NCBI RefSeq assembly: GCF_029867415.1
Contig: NC_081183.1
Coordinates: 35,174,655 to 35,238,654, forward strand
Origin: Vicia villosa
Lineage: Eukaryota; Streptophyta; Magnoliopsida; Fabales; Fabaceae
Reading direction: 5' to 3'
Length of the DNA stretch: 64,000 bases
In this document: one piece after another, positions 44,801 through 56,310 of the stretch
Numbering within the stretch: the stretch's first letter is position 1
Layout: every line of letters begins with the position of its first letter
Made by a program: the position numbers and the translations under genes
Notes under the pieces: generated by a model
Database searches by the model: none
What the model saw: only the letters and a program-made list of their open reading frames with translations
Told to the model about the DNA's origin: nothing

Positions 44801-45450
44801 CAGAGACAGGATTTAAATTGCTAACATCCACTCCGTATTATGCTCAGGCTAATGGTCAAGTCGAGGCTGCTAATAAAGTTATTATAAATTTGATAAAGAA
44901 GCATGTGGGGAAAAAGCCAAGAAATTGGCATCAAACGCTCGACCAAATCCTTTGGGCTTGTCGGACGTCACCAAAGGAAGCAATAAATACTACCCCATTT
45001 CGTTTGACTTTTGGGCATGATGCTGTATTGCCTGCAGAGATTCATCTACAGTCGACAAGAATTCAACGACAAAATAGTCTCTCGTCTGACGAATACTGGA
45101 ATATGATGTTAGATGAATTAGTAGAATTAGACGAAGAAAGGCTAATAGCGTTGGATAGGTTAATAAGACAAAAGGAAAAAGTGGCGAAGGCTTACAACAA
45201 GAAAGTCAAAGAGAAGACATTCATGGTAGGTAATTATGTATGGAAAGTTATTCTGCCCATGGATCAAAGGAATAAGTTATTGGGTAAATGGTCCCCAAGT
45301 TGGGAAGGACCGTTTAAAATTTTGCAAGTGTTTTCAAACAATGCATATGAAATTGAAGAACTAAATTCAGATGGTCGAATCTTGAGGATAAATGGTAAAT
45401 ATTTGAAAAAATATAAACCTATACTTCAAGAAATTCGTATAATAGAATAA
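41871..45450 (+). pseudogene. Element D Pol: RT, RNase H, second RNase H, integrase
   Basis: The frame begins MTTESEYLARI at 41871, overlapping the gag-protease stop; an upstream in-frame ATG at 41832 is possible. RT has CIDFRDLNKATPKDEYPMP (42472-42530) and YIDD (42778-42789). RNase H follows to about 43290, where an extra A in GAAAAGAG shifts the frame, and a TGA lies at 43312-43314. The second RNase H has FFDGSSHKNGSGIGVLI (43635-43685) and GDSELIIRQ. Integrase has HSGVCGAHQSGH...CQEC (44362-44490), GIDYFTKW, TDQGS (44752-44766), QVEAANK (about 44857-44877) and WSPSWEGPF near 45291. The two small defects are the only visible ones. It is the enzyme set for copying and inserting the element. 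Confidence 0.93.
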
Positions 45451-45562
45451 AACCAAAAGATTATATGAAAATGGCTAAAAATTTGGCCAATCATTACAAA
45501 AAGTTCTTAATAAAGACCATTGGCAGACATTACAAAATATAGCAAGTCAGTCGAAAACGACA
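45451..45562. other. Convergent spacer of element D
   Basis: 112 bases separate the pol stop from the end of the antisense gene. They are AT-rich and contain no frame. Transcripts from both strands would converge here. Confidence 0.5.
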
Positions 45563-46606
45563 TTACAAAGCAGGGAAATTGTTCCTAAAATAGGCTAACT
45601 TGGTTGACTCAAAATCAATCTTAGAGTCAAGTCGAGACAGGTTTTGTTTAAGCTGTCGAATGTTACTTTCCAACTTGAGTGCATTCTCACCATGACCAAG
45701 TCCTTTCAAGACTTCTTGGTTATTAATTTCAGGCGAAGGGACTTCTTCAGTTTGAGCCAAACTGATTTTCTTTTGCTCAAGATGTTGAATCTTTTTGTTG
45801 AGTTCATCAATTTGAGCTTTGTAATCAGCAATCTTATTGTCGATCTCTCCCTGCTTATCAGAAAACTTTAAAGTTTTCTCCTGAAATTCTTCAACCTTTT
45901 TGGTCGAAGCTGCACTGGCGTCCCATTCTCTCTCCAGTTCACGCTCTTTGTTCTTTGCCTGAAAGGTAGTGTTCTTCTTCGTCATAAGGTCCCTCCAAAG
46001 TTGGTCGAAGTACGCCTCAAAATCAAAGAAAAATTGAACAACAACTGGTGGAAGAGAAGCTTTGATCAATAAATCTAGGATTTTGCGAATTTCTCCACCA
46101 AGATGTTCAGAACTCTCAAGAACAACGAGAAACTCAGGTTCATCCAGATGGGCTTTCAGTCGGCATATAGCTTCGACAAGGGAAGCATCAATCTCAGCAT
46201 CAGGATTGGTCGATTGAGCAGGAATCTCAAAAGAACTTGGTCGCAGCTTTTGAAGTCGAAAAAGAGCCTCCACAGGATTAGTCTTCTTCAAGTCCAGAAT
46301 TTCTTCCTGACTAAGAGAACTGTTGGAATTAGTATCATCAGTAATAGAATGTAGTCTTGACTGAGAAGCTGCATTGGGTTCTGGTCGAGGAACATCTTCA
46401 GTATTTTTTATGGCAGATGATTGTTCGACGATGGGTTTGTCCTGAGGATCTGTCCGACTTCGACCTGGAGTGTTAGCCGAATCAGTGTTGCTTCCAAAAG
46501 CGTCAGTCCTTTGAGGGCTAAAAGGATTGGAGTCAGGAGTGGCTTCAGCAGTTTTCTCAGCAACTTCAACAACTTTCTCCTGAGTGTGGTCGACAGTTGG
46601 TGCACT

Positions 46607-46674
46607 CTATTCAAGAAACATGTTAGAAAACAGAGATATTGAAAGAGATATGTGGAAAAAAAATGCTAAGCTAC
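46607..46674 (-). other. Putative intron 3 of antisense PMD gene (D)
   Basis: Begins GTAGCTTAGC after CTTACTGAG and ends TTCTTGAATAG, 68 bases. The next exon opens into the long C-terminal frame. Confidence 0.66.
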
Positions 46675-46854
46675 CTCAGTAAGAATTTGAGATGAAGAAA
46701 TTGTTGGAGCTGTTTGAGGTTTGACAACCACTTTGGGAATGTCCTTTACAACTTTTCGTCTTTTGGGGGGAGTCAGAGGCGGGGGTCGTGAAAAGATCTC
46801 ACTTTCCTGATTTGGTGGAGATGTAGTTTCGTCTGATTCAGTAGGAACTAGCAA

Positions 46855-46924
46855 CTGAAAAGGAAGAATAACAATTAATGAATGTTAAGGTAGATTTGAC
46901 AAGATTAATGATCAAGTTAAGTAC
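46855..46924 (-). other. Putative intron 2 of antisense PMD gene (D)
   Basis: Begins GTACTTAAC after GTTAGAAAG and ends TCCTTTTCAG, 70 bases. Confidence 0.68.
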
Positions 46925-47040
46925 CTTTCTAACAGTTTTGTTTTTCTTGATGGTGGTGTTGCTCGACGTACTGGGACGTTTTCGGCCTGATTTAGGAGCA
47001 GGGACTTCGACCTGAGCAGTAGGATCAGGTCCTGAAAGGT

Positions 47041-47106
47041 CTAAAATTGAGATTAGAATAGTGCGATTGGTAATAAAGAAAACGAAAGTAAACATAAAAA
47101 ACTTAC
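47041..47106 (-). other. Putative intron 1 of antisense PMD gene (D)
   Basis: The sense strand begins GTAAGTTTTTT after CTATAA and ends CAATTTTAG, 66 bases with a T-rich 3' end. It corresponds to B intron 1, before the basic/Ser-rich exon. Confidence 0.68.
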
Positions 47107-48845
47107 TTATAGTAAGTTGATCCTCCAGTACGTCAAATGCAGTGTTCAGCTTCTTGACGAAAGAGTCCCCATCAAACAGTTGATAATATTCAGACCACCA
47201 TTCATTGAATTCTTTGGTTGTAAAATAGGAGTTTTGGAAAGTGAAGGTGGGATGTTCCAAGGATTGTTTGTTATGAAACTTCAAGCAGTCGAGGTGTTGA
47301 CGGGCTGTGAACGGTCGACCAGAGTAACAAATATCACCATCATGGGAATATAAGCTCTTGGGCAGCATCTGGCTCAAACCAAATTGTCGAGAGACCAAGT
47401 TTGGTTGATAACCCACAAACCCATAGCACTTACCAGTCGACTCAATACGATGAGAAAGTAGTGTTGGGGTTAGAAAGGCAGCCCAAATAGCATTTAATTG
47501 AGCTCGAAGAGTAGGAGTATTCCCAGGAAAAATAGCTTTGAACCAAGTTGGCCCAAAGCATCGGTTAGAGAAAGGGGCCATGGAAGCAATAAATGTTTTA
47601 CATTCAGAAAACAACCTCACATATTTAAGGAGGTTGGGTTTGTTAGACTCATCTTGAGGAGTTTGAAAGGCAAGCTTGATGCCTTCGACCCTCCGGTCAT
47701 ACATGACCTCTAAAATGGATCTGGAAATAGTATAACCTATATGTGACTCGAAGGTGGCATTCAACCAGTGTTGTAAGAGCCAATAAGGTCCCGACAGAGA
47801 GAGTTGTTTTGGAGTCTCATGCAGGCGTTTGATCCTTAAAGATGCTATACCTAAGGTATGATAGAGATAAGCTAGGAGCAGCTTACCTAAAGAGACCTTT
47901 CGACCTTCATGAATCTGAATAGCCAAAGGTATGTAAGCTTTAGCAATCTGAACTGATCCTGGACAAAACAGATAATATGAGAGCCAGTAGGTGAGGAAGG
48001 CATAATGCTCTTCGTCAGAAACTTCTTCTGTCGACTTGTCATAATGATCTTGCATATACTTGGTGATGGTAGCGTTGGTGAAATTGAAATTCATTTCTGT
48101 GGGAAGAGTTGGGTCGAAGATTTCACCCAATGGCGAAAGCCCTGTGATGGCAGCCACGTCGAAGAGAGTGGGAGTCATCATTCCACAAGGAAGGTGGAAG
48201 GTGTTAGTCGAACCTTCCCAGAAGAAGATCGAAGCAAGTAGCATGGGGGGGACAAACTCTATGACCAGTCCGGGATAATTGTATGACGTCGAAGATGCCC
48301 AATTCCTCCCATCTTTGTTGTTTTTTCGCTTGAACTTTGTTAAGCCAAGCCAAGTATTCCTTGTTGCCAGGAGCTGGAGTCGAACGAAAAACCCTAAGCG
48401 AAGGATCCATAAACTTCAAATCGAGGACACGTGGTTTGTCGAAAGCTACATGCATGGTGGTTTGGAAGCAAGGAAAGAAACCAGTGGTTTGCTCTGGGTG
48501 GTAACGGTGGTCTGGTAATGGCCCTGAAAAAGTCATTAATTTATCAGTAATCTGAAAAGGGATTAACATCTGGTTTTGCCAAATGATGGCTTTGGCCTCA
48601 GTAAGGTTGGGTTGAGGAATGAAATCTAAGCCTTGTTCTTCTTCCTCACGAGACATAATAAACCCTAAAGGGTTCGCACCCGTATCGTACACAGTGGTGT
48701 TGGTGGTCGTAGCTGCCATTGTTGTGTATAAAAGGAGATGAAGAAAATGGGTAAAGGTTAGAGGAAAAGAGATGGTTCTTTCTGAAACGTTTGAGAAGAG
48801 AAGTAGAACGAGGAGAAAGAAAGAAAAAGGAGAAAGAAGCTGTAC

Positions 48846-48855
48846 ATATATATAA
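48846..48855 (-). promoter_or_regulatory. TATA box of the antisense PMD gene in D
   Basis: The sense strand reads AGCTTATATATATGTACAG about 130 bases upstream of the ATG. It points away from D's own 5' LTR promoter. Confidence 0.6.
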
Positions 48856-49106
48856 GCTGGTGGTGACGTCACTAGAAATCGTGAAAAAAAGAAGTTGTAA
48901 AATCAAAGGTCGTATTAAATATCTTGGAAACTGACACAAGCAAGCTGGGAGCAGTTATAGCCCACTAACCTAGTGTTTAGGTAATTATTAGTGCCTGGGA
49001 AAATGAAATGTAATCATGGCGTAATGGGAGTTAACAAAAGTCGAAACCCAAGAAAGAACTGAAACACCATCTTTTTCTCTTTCCTAAAGTCGGTCGAAAG
49101 AAGTCG

Positions 49107-49120
49107 CTTGGGGGGCAATT
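49107..49120 (+). other. Polypurine tract of element D
   Basis: CTTGGGGGGCAATT directly before the 3' LTR; near-identical to that of B. Confidence 0.75.
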
Positions 49121-49926
49121 TGTTACCCTAGGGTTTTCGACTTACCAACAAATGGGCAACTGGGGCTCAAAATTGGTAATTGGGCCTCCATTTGGTAAAA
49201 AGGCCCTAAATTGGTAATTGGGCCTCAATTAAATAACTACATTGCCATTTGGGTCGAAGTGGTTCGACTAAGTAATGCTTAGTAGTCGAAGCTGTTCGAC
49301 TAGAAAGATGATCAGAGGCTTCAGCGTTCGATCAGAAGTATGCGAAGACTTAAGAATTTTGCTGCAGAAACTGAAGTGGAAGTCGAGAGGTATTAGAAGT
49401 TAAGAGGCAGTTTCTAAGCAGTTTCTCTGGCAGTTCTTACAGGACGCGTGGAGGTCTCACAATTGATGATCTTGCATGTCGAAGACACGTGTTGACTGAT
49501 AACCAGTCGACCGTTAGTAGTAGTTATTTTATTTTTACTATTTAAGCAAGTTCCATAGGAATAGTTAGAGGTCCGCATTTTCTACATAAACACAAGTAAA
49601 ACTCAAATCTCTGTGCAAAAATGAGTAACGAGTGCAACTTTGGAATGTACGTATGCGTACCAGTTTAATTAATGCAATCATTTTACGTTATAGTCTCATC
49701 TTTCAGTGCACATTTACTGCTTTTTTTTTATTGCTTTGATTTACTTTAAAGCGCCTTTAATTTCAGTGTTTACTTTTATTTTAAAGTTACTGTTGCATTT
49801 AATACAAACCAGATACACATAATATAACAAAATAAAGCAATTAGTCCTGGAGTATTCTAGTTGATTCCGCAAAAGTAACCTTTAAAAAGGAAACTAGCGC
49901 TTGTTTACCATCTTTCTGGGTAAACA
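49121..49926 (+). repeat. 3' LTR of element D
   Basis: The 806-bp partner of 37576-38373, with small insertions (for example an extra base in TTATAGTCTCATC and in the T-run near 49720). Confidence 0.94.
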
Positions 49927-51980
49927 CAAGGCCAAACACTCAAATCAAAAAATTAAAAATCCAAAGTAATCAAGAATCAACAAGATTTGGTAAAATGAAA
50001 CAATTGTATGGTTCAAACCAAAACGCACAAACAAAGTAAGCACTTACCACAATCCTACAACAAACATGAAAATGAAACGAATCCTAAGTACAAAAATCAT
50101 ACAAAACATTCTAAAACAAAACAAGCTCAATCACGAATCACGCCTAGCAAAAACTCATCGGTAGATGAAAAACACCGAAAGGTGAGGACTTTGAACACTC
50201 ATCCAAAATTCTTGCAAACAAAAGACAAAATTATGTGTTCATCTATAAATAGTATTGAAAATGCAACGGCACGAATCACAAGGGCTTTCAAGGTTGTAAT
50301 GTGGCTCGGTTAACAAACAAGTGATAAGTCCATGAAGCTAATCGAAACAAAAACTTGCCTAAACCTAAGGGAGTAATTACTTCCACAAAGTTTCAAACAA
50401 TACAATTCCAATCCAACTTCTTCTTCATCACATGTTTTCACACCAAACACAATACTTATTAACACAAATCTTATTCCAAACTCTTTTTGATATTTTTTTT
50501 CTTCAAATTTTCTCTTTTTTCTTTCTTTTTCTTTTCTTTCTTTTTCACACATTTTTTTTTCTTTTCTTTTCTTTCTTTTTCTTTTCACAACCTCATATCA
50601 ACCACAATATAAATGGGCAAACATCCTCTCCCCAACTTGAATTCAACCACAACATAAAGTGAATACTCCCTACTTTCTAAGGCAAGGTAAAAATACAACT
50701 AAATATCATAGTTAAGGGTTCAAGAAAAACGATAATCAAAATCCATAAAAAATGTGAACTATGTCTCAAGTTCAAAAACAAAATGGACAATGATAAAAAG
50801 GCTCAAAGGGGTTACGAATGGTCACACACTCACAAGGTAAATTGACATTTGGCTATGGTAGTTTGCTCAAAATCAAACAAGTGCCTTGATCACTTTCGTG
50901 CATTCACAAATTAATAAAATGAAAGATTAAACATAATAAATGTCCAGTTAAAACAAGAAATGTCGGTCTCTCGCGTATATACACAATGGAAAGCCACTTC
51001 ACATTTATGGTAAAAAGGGAAAACTAATTGTGATTCAAGTCATGAGCAAGTTATGCAAAAAGAATGAGTAATATGAAATGTGTACTAATCTAAAGTCTCA
51101 TAAACATGCTATGCTATAGAAAGCGATAAACGAGTACCTTGCGGCGTACAAATTTGAACAATCATTACCGCAAAATCGGAGAATTACCAATTGCGACTCC
51201 AAGTAATCGGGCCAAAATTAAGTCTAAACAACAACAAAAGAATTAAAAAAATAAAACTATAAAATACTATACTATAAAGCCTTGGTGTAAGTGGGAAAAA
51301 GGCTAGCCAAGTGAAACATTAAAAATAATTCATGACCAAAAGTTACAAGGCGCGCGACGCGCCCCTCAAGACCGTGCGACGGGCGCAATGTTCTGCCAAA
51401 CCAAGCTCTTCAGCTCCCAGGCCGCGCGTCGCGCGCTACACTAGAAAAAGAAAAACCAGTGCAGCAAAACACAAACCATGAGCAACCTCCACTTATCACC
51501 TGCACTAATCATTTATAGAAAAATAGAAAAATAAAATTGTTGGGGTGCCTCCCAACAAGCGCTTGTTTTACGTCGTAAGCTCGACACCTTTATTATGCAC
51601 GGTAGTAGCTTCCTCTACGATATGTCAACGCTCTCGCCTCAACGCAACCTAATGAAAGTGTCCTAAGCATACACTTGAACAAACGTTACGAAACAATAAA
51701 ATTTACAACAAAACTTAAACAACACATATGTGCACATACTCAAACATTAAGAAAAACACAATTTACAACGGAATTGTGAAATTGACTAAACAAGTTGAAA
51801 AGTGAAGATATGTAATTTTAAGAGCTAATTCGAGTTCAACTTGTAGTCAGTTTACCAAACAAAACGAAACAAGTATAACTATACACAAATACACAAGTAT
51901 GAGTCTAAGCACAAAATATACGATATTCACAAAACTCAAAACCAAAGAAACTATTGCAATGTGAATTCAATAAAACACCA
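49927..51980. other. Non-coding interior of the Athila-like remnant
   Basis: No supported frame on either strand. It includes a pyrimidine-rich run (50480-50590, TTTCTTTTCTTTC), GCGCGCGACGCGCCC-type short palindromes (51350-51440) and the GGTGCCTCCCAACAAGCGC motif. Confidence 0.5.
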
Positions 51981-51999
51981 ATCCCCGGCAACGGCGCCA
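51981..51999 (-). other. Primer binding site, tRNA-Asp type
   Basis: The sense strand TGGCGCCGTTGCCGGGGAT is complementary to the 3' end of plant tRNA-Asp. It lies three bases after the LTR end. Confidence 0.85.
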
Positions 52000-52002
52000 T
52001 TT

Positions 52003-53305
52003 TGGTTGAAGCGATAAAGCGGAAAGCAACAAAATTTTTGGAAATATTTATCCGGGAAATTATCGTGTCCACAAAGATTAGCGCTATTGAATCGCCATTC
52101 GACAGATTCTGAGTTCTTGAGTTTGGGTTAAATGGGTTTTAAGTAAAAATGGAAAAGTAAACATATGAACATAAAAGAAATACATTCTTGATAGAGAATA
52201 ACTTCTCTGATTCGAATCTAAACTACTCCTCACAACTTAGATTTATCACTCCGTCGTACTTAATCTACAATACTCATCAGAATCACCACATATCCCTCAC
52301 ATCAATGTCCATTTCTGCAACACCGACGAGAGTTCAACTATTTTGCTCTTTCGACGATGGTCTCAACCGATCGAACAACACAGAGACATTAAACTTAGAT
52401 ATTATGTGGATGTTAACCCCAATCCTATCTCTAGAATATAAGCTAACAGATATCCCCCTAATCAAGATTTATGATGTCTATTTCTACAACAACACAAATC
52501 CAAAGCATTCAAGCAAAAAGATCAAGGAAACACCGATTAAGATTTGTAAAGCAAACTTTATACAACTAGTAGAAAGAGTAACAAACATACATAGGTTTAG
52601 AGTAAACTTACAAACAAAACCAACAAAAGTAGTTACAAAGAGAAGAGGAGAGAAGAAAAACTCAATTTCTCGCGGTGTCAAACACGATCAATTGAACTCC
52701 CAACCAAGAATCGTCCGATTACAAGCCACAAATGTTGTTTTCTAAGCTCAATCTACCAAAAAATGACCTATGATGAGTTGGGGTTCAAAATATCCAAAAC
52801 ATAACCTATTAAAATTTGATTTTCGCCTATTTATGCAATTTTGAGTTCTATACAGTGCGCATCGCGCCTAACCTACTGTCATGAAAAAACAGCTTTTACT
52901 AAAAATGACGTAACTTGAGAACCGTAACTCCGATTTGCGCCCGATTTGAAGCGCTGGAAAGATAATTCAATTTCCCATCTAACAATGACAACATATCAAC
53001 CAAATTGGTGATTTATTATTCTTTAGCTTTGAGCTTTATTCGTTGACGAGTTGGTTTTGTTGCTAAAAAACGCGCGTTTGAAGTCGTGTCTTCGACACGT
53101 TATTGCTCATGCTCCAAATACACCTCAATACCTACAAAATGAATAGAAAACTGTCAAAAAGTATAAAATTATATGAAAATACATCTATTCACAAAGTATA
53201 CGTATTTATACACAAAACAATGTATTATTCAAACGGTATTAAACAAAAAGTATTGATAAGTGCAACAAAACATATATACAAAATAAGTACATTTTGCAGT
53301 TATCA
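52003..53305 (-). repeat. 5' LTR of the Athila-like remnant
   Basis: 1303 bp on the inferred borders TGGTTGAAGC...GCAGTTATCA. On the sense strand it begins TGATAACTGCAAAATGTAC, a start typical of Athila-type LTRs. A TATA-like site (TGCATAAATAGG, sense) lies near 52826-52840. Confidence 0.7.
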
Positions 53306-53812
53306 TTCATCAAGAATCAAAAAGTTAACAAAAGTCAAAATTAGGGTTTTAAGTGATTTTTAAACCTAATTTTGGAACTTCAAGTTTTTGCCTACAAACT
53401 CAAAAAATCTCCAAACATGAAAGTTGTAGATCTTGGCAAAACAAACAACTTATCACAATGCAACTTTTGGATAAAAAGTTATTATTTTGAGAGATTTTGG
53501 ATTAAGAAGGTTTATGTTCAAAAAACTTAGAAAAAATTCTAAGTGTTTTTCACCTAGTTTTTTCTTAACTTTATGGCCTTTTTTCTCCATGATCCAAAAA
53601 GAGTTTGAGGAAATTTTCAACAAGTGAATTGAAGTATGTAGCAAGGGCTTTCCAAAGAGATAAGTGTCGCGGGCGAAAAATCGTTTTGTTCCTCTTTTTG
53701 TGGGATGAGACACCTGATGCCTTCTTTGGGCTCGAGTGCTCAAAAAAAATGATTTTTCTTTTGTACCGACCAACACTTTTTATTGTTTCCAAAAGAGGAA
53801 AAGGAAAAAAGC
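53306..53812 (+). repeat. Fragment of an Ogre-type LTR, opposite orientation to E
   Basis: Read on the minus strand, 53330-53600 resembles 57840-58030 of E's LTR: ATCTACAACTTTCATGTT, AGTTTGTAGG and AAAACACTTAGAA occur in the same order. The fragment is therefore an Ogre LTR piece in plus orientation, broken by the Athila-like element on its left and by E on its right. No gene. Confidence 0.6.
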
Positions 53813-54355
53813 TGCAATAACCTAAAAAAGTGGGGGGAGAGATTCCGGGTAAGAGGGTTGGTTATACGAGGGAAGGTATTAGCACCCAACGTATCTATAG
53901 TACTCTATAGGTTTCTTTATTTTGTTTATTCCATTCTTGTTGTGGTGGAGGTTCTTGTGAAATAGGTGGGACCTAAGGTGTTTGTTTGATTATGCTCGCA
54001 AAGATCATCGCGATCCTCTGCATACATATCCCCTAGAGGGAATCAGAGCATCTGTAGCTCGGGGTCTACGGGTGCTAAGGTTTGAATGGTTTTTTTTGTT
54101 TTGTTTTGCTCGCCAAGGATCGACCTTGTGGCCTACGTATTCTCAAAGGGATGTTGAGAAAGTCAGAGCAATCGTAGTTTCCCACTTATGCTAGTGGAAG
54201 CAAAGGGAAAATAGACAAATGTCGTCTAAATGCTAGATGTATCTATATCATCACATACATCTGTTTGTTTTTTTTGTTTGAAAATCTTTTCATTATAAGC
54301 CCGGGGCCATGCCACTTAGGGTGCTTAGAATGATAAAGATGTTTTTGTTGTTTAA

Positions 54356-54540
54356 CCAACCTTGTGGCAAAAGTTTCAATGAAGTCAGCCTTGTGACAAA
54401 AACTTTGATTAATCAGCCAGCCTCGTGGCAAAAGTTTCAATGAAGTCAGCCTTGTGACAAAAACTTTGATTAATCATCCTGTACGGTGGGTAAAACAGTT
54501 TGATTGATTAGCCAGCCTTGTGGCAAAAAAGTTTGATTGA
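54356..54540. repeat. About 66-bp tandem repeat in E LTR
   Basis: Two full units and part of a third of the pattern CAGCCTTGTGACAAAAAC...TTAATCAGCC. Related CAGCCTTGTG strings recur at 59370-59545 in the element's 3' region. Confidence 0.75.
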
Positions 54541-54654
54541 TTGATTGATTGATTGTTTGTGATGATATATAAGAGATACTCCTAGCATAGAGATGAAAAA
54601 TGTCTAATCTCCTAGGGTATTTGATTTGGATATTGGGGATGCTTATAAGAAGCC

Positions 54655-54920
54655 CGTGGGTCCTTGTACGAAGCCCAAGAGGAGGCTATCCGAGGGTCCT
54701 TGCATTGTAAGCCCAAGAGGAGGCTATGGGAGGGACAATCCAGGGTCCTTGCATTGTAAGCCCAAGAGGAGGCTATGGGAGGGTCACTCGTTTGTACAAA
54801 GCCCAAGGGGAGGCATGGTATAGTTGGTTTGAGCTCTTAGAGCGATTTCACCGGGAAACCATACTCTATGTCCCTAACCTAAACTAGTGGGGATTCTTTG
54901 CACGAAGCCCAATAGGAGGC
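54655..54920. repeat. About 60-bp tandem repeat in E LTR
   Basis: Four to five units contain AAGCCCAAGAGGAGGCTATG and GGGTCCTTG. The frames through it are repeat artefacts. Confidence 0.75.
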
Positions 54921-55469
54921 TATGGGGAACCTAGTGTTGTACTAAGTTGAACAAGCACACATATCACACATATGAACAAACCTGAACAAGTATGGAACAA
55001 ACATGAACAGGTATGAACAATTATATATATGACAAAGTGTGTGTATATAATGGAGTTTATGAAGGAAATATACCTGTAAGCATGATCCATTTGTATACAC
55101 GGGGGCTCGGGACTCACACTCGGGGAGAGGTCCACTTGAGTTTATTCAAAAGCTATGTAAACAGGTATTTACAAAGGGCTTGGGACTTATACCTACATGG
55201 AGGCCCGTGGTATTTTTGGGAAGATTTAAAGAAACCTTCATTTTTGGTTTGTTATTCAAAGTTCAAAAAACAGATTGATTGAGATATGTACAAAAGGCGT
55301 ACAATGAAATACCTAATTTCATGTACTTGAGTGGGTATGTACAAAAGGGCTTGGGGCTTATACCTACATGGAGGCCCATGGTATATTTACAAAACATGGT
55401 TGATCGTTTTATTTACAGACGCGTCGTTTGTTGTTTTGAAAACAGTTTGAAAAAGTATTGTTTTGAAAG

Positions 55470-55677
55470 AGTTTTCTGTACAAAGAAAGACGAAAGGGAC
55501 TTATACTCTCTAATATTCGAGAGGCCCCTGTTTCATTTTCATAAAACAGGGTGGATGGTTTTGAAAAAAAAGATGTGAGATTTATTGTTTTAAAAAACTG
55601 TTTTGAAGTTTTGGAAAAAGTTTTCTGTACAAAGAAAGACGAAAGGGACTTATACTCTCTAATATTCGAGAGGCCCC
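55470..55677. repeat. 62-bp direct repeat in E LTR
   Basis: GTTTTCTGTACAAAGAAAG...ATTCGAGAGGCCCC occurs twice, about 146 bases apart, with no visible change. Confidence 0.85.
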
Positions 55678-56139
55678 ACTTCGTTTTGAAAATTAATTGA
55701 TTAGTCAAAAGGATTTAATCAAAAAGAAGTGGTTTATCGTTTTGAAAAAGAATCGCGATCGCTTCGTCTTAAAACGATTTGAATTTTGACAAAAGTCAAC
55801 TTAATTAAGTTTAAATAAAATTTTAATGCTTAATTAAGACCTAAGTGATTAGGGTTTTGATCACAAAAAATATTTACAAGTGATTAGGTTTGAAAATTAA
55901 ATGAAAAACAAATATTTAAAGTATTTAAAAACACTTAAAAGTGTATCATTTTAAACCTAATTAAAAACATATTAAATAAATCTTTTTTTTGTGATTTTTT
56001 TGATATTGTCAAAATATGTATATTAAATAAGAAGTGTTTAAAAAATGAAGAAAAAATAAGTTGATTTGATTGGTTAATTTAATTGATGAAGTTGTGAAGA
56101 AAATGAAGAAAAATAGTGTCAAAAAATGAGGTTTGTCCT

Positions 56140-56210
56140 CCACAAGGGCTTGAACTCACGCCCTGAGTTTGAAAGGTGAAAAATAATACCACTGGGCCAC
56201 CTGCGTGGCT
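56140..56210 (-). promoter_or_regulatory. tRNA-like module 1 in E LTR
   Basis: On the sense strand TGGCCCAGTGG (56199-56189) is a full A-box match, and AGTTCAAGCCC (56156-56146) is a weaker B box with 8 or so of 11 matches. The spacing of about 32 bases is tRNA-like. No full cloverleaf is evident. Confidence 0.5.
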
Positions 56211-56310
56211 CAGATATATTATACCTTTATTTGTTTTTATTTGGAAAAAAGTTGTAATAACAGTTTTGAAAAACAAGTGAAAATGAGAGTTTTGAGAAAA
56301 TATTGAAAAA

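Larger units (their letters stand above)
45563..48719 (-). pseudogene. Antisense plant mobile domain (PMD) plus coiled-coil gene in element D
   Basis: It reads opposite to D, between pol and the 3' LTR. The start is the ATG at 48719 (MAATTTNTTVYD), about 130 bases after a TATATATA at 48846-48855. Exons are 48719-47107, 47040-46925, 46854-46675 and 46606-45563, with GT-AG introns of about 66-70 bases. Exon 1 carries the PMD (TFHLPCGMMTPTLFD, then the AAITGL stretch, near 48200-48135; WLLQHWLNATFESH near 47780). Exons 2-3 are basic and Ser/Pro-rich (KSGRKRPSTSSN; PPLTPPKRRKVVK, a possible nuclear signal). Exon 4 ends in a coiled coil (about 45960-45570). One extra G in the 7-G run 48245-48251 shifts exon 1. 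PMD proteins of host plants act in silencing and genome stability; the element's use of it is unknown. Confidence 0.87.
37576..49926 (+). mobile_element. Tat-lineage Ty3/gypsy element D with antisense PMD gene
   Basis: D is a 12.35-kb plus-strand element. Its LTRs are 37576-38373 (798 bp) and 49121-49926 (806 bp), with PBS at 38376-38394 and PPT at 49107-49120. It has gag-protease (38441-41881), RT/RNase H/second RNase H/integrase (41871-45450) and an opposite-strand four-exon PMD gene (48719-45563). Damage is light: one amber codon in gag, and one base shift plus one TGA in RNase H. The LTRs differ by a few small indels, so it is young. The flanks do not form a duplication: AGAGA on the left, CAAGG on the right. 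The left flank is copia H Gag, while the right flank is unrelated. Confidence 0.93.
49927..53305 (-). mobile_element. Athila-like Ty3/gypsy remnant with gag-pol deleted
   Basis: An LTR at 52003-53305 and a tRNA-Asp PBS at 51981-51999 set the orientation as minus. The 2 kb of interior that follow on the sense strand contain no gag or pol domain. Instead there is leader-like sequence and a GCGCTTGTTGGGAGGCACC motif (51545-51570) that in Athila-type elements lies near the untranslated ends. The element looks internally deleted, and its left part is replaced by element D's flank at 49927. The other LTR is not in the window. Confidence 0.6.

Noticed and set aside
48646..48939. Alternative 97-codon minus frame over the start of D's PMD gene
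   Set aside because: It is in a different frame from the PMD exon, has no domain, and begins upstream of the TATA box.
50310..50588. Lysine-rich minus-strand frame
   Set aside because: Translation of a pyrimidine run; low complexity only.
54612..54823. Overlapping frames in E LTR with repeated KPKRRL or SWAYNARTLDCP
   Set aside because: Produced by the ~60-base tandem repeat.
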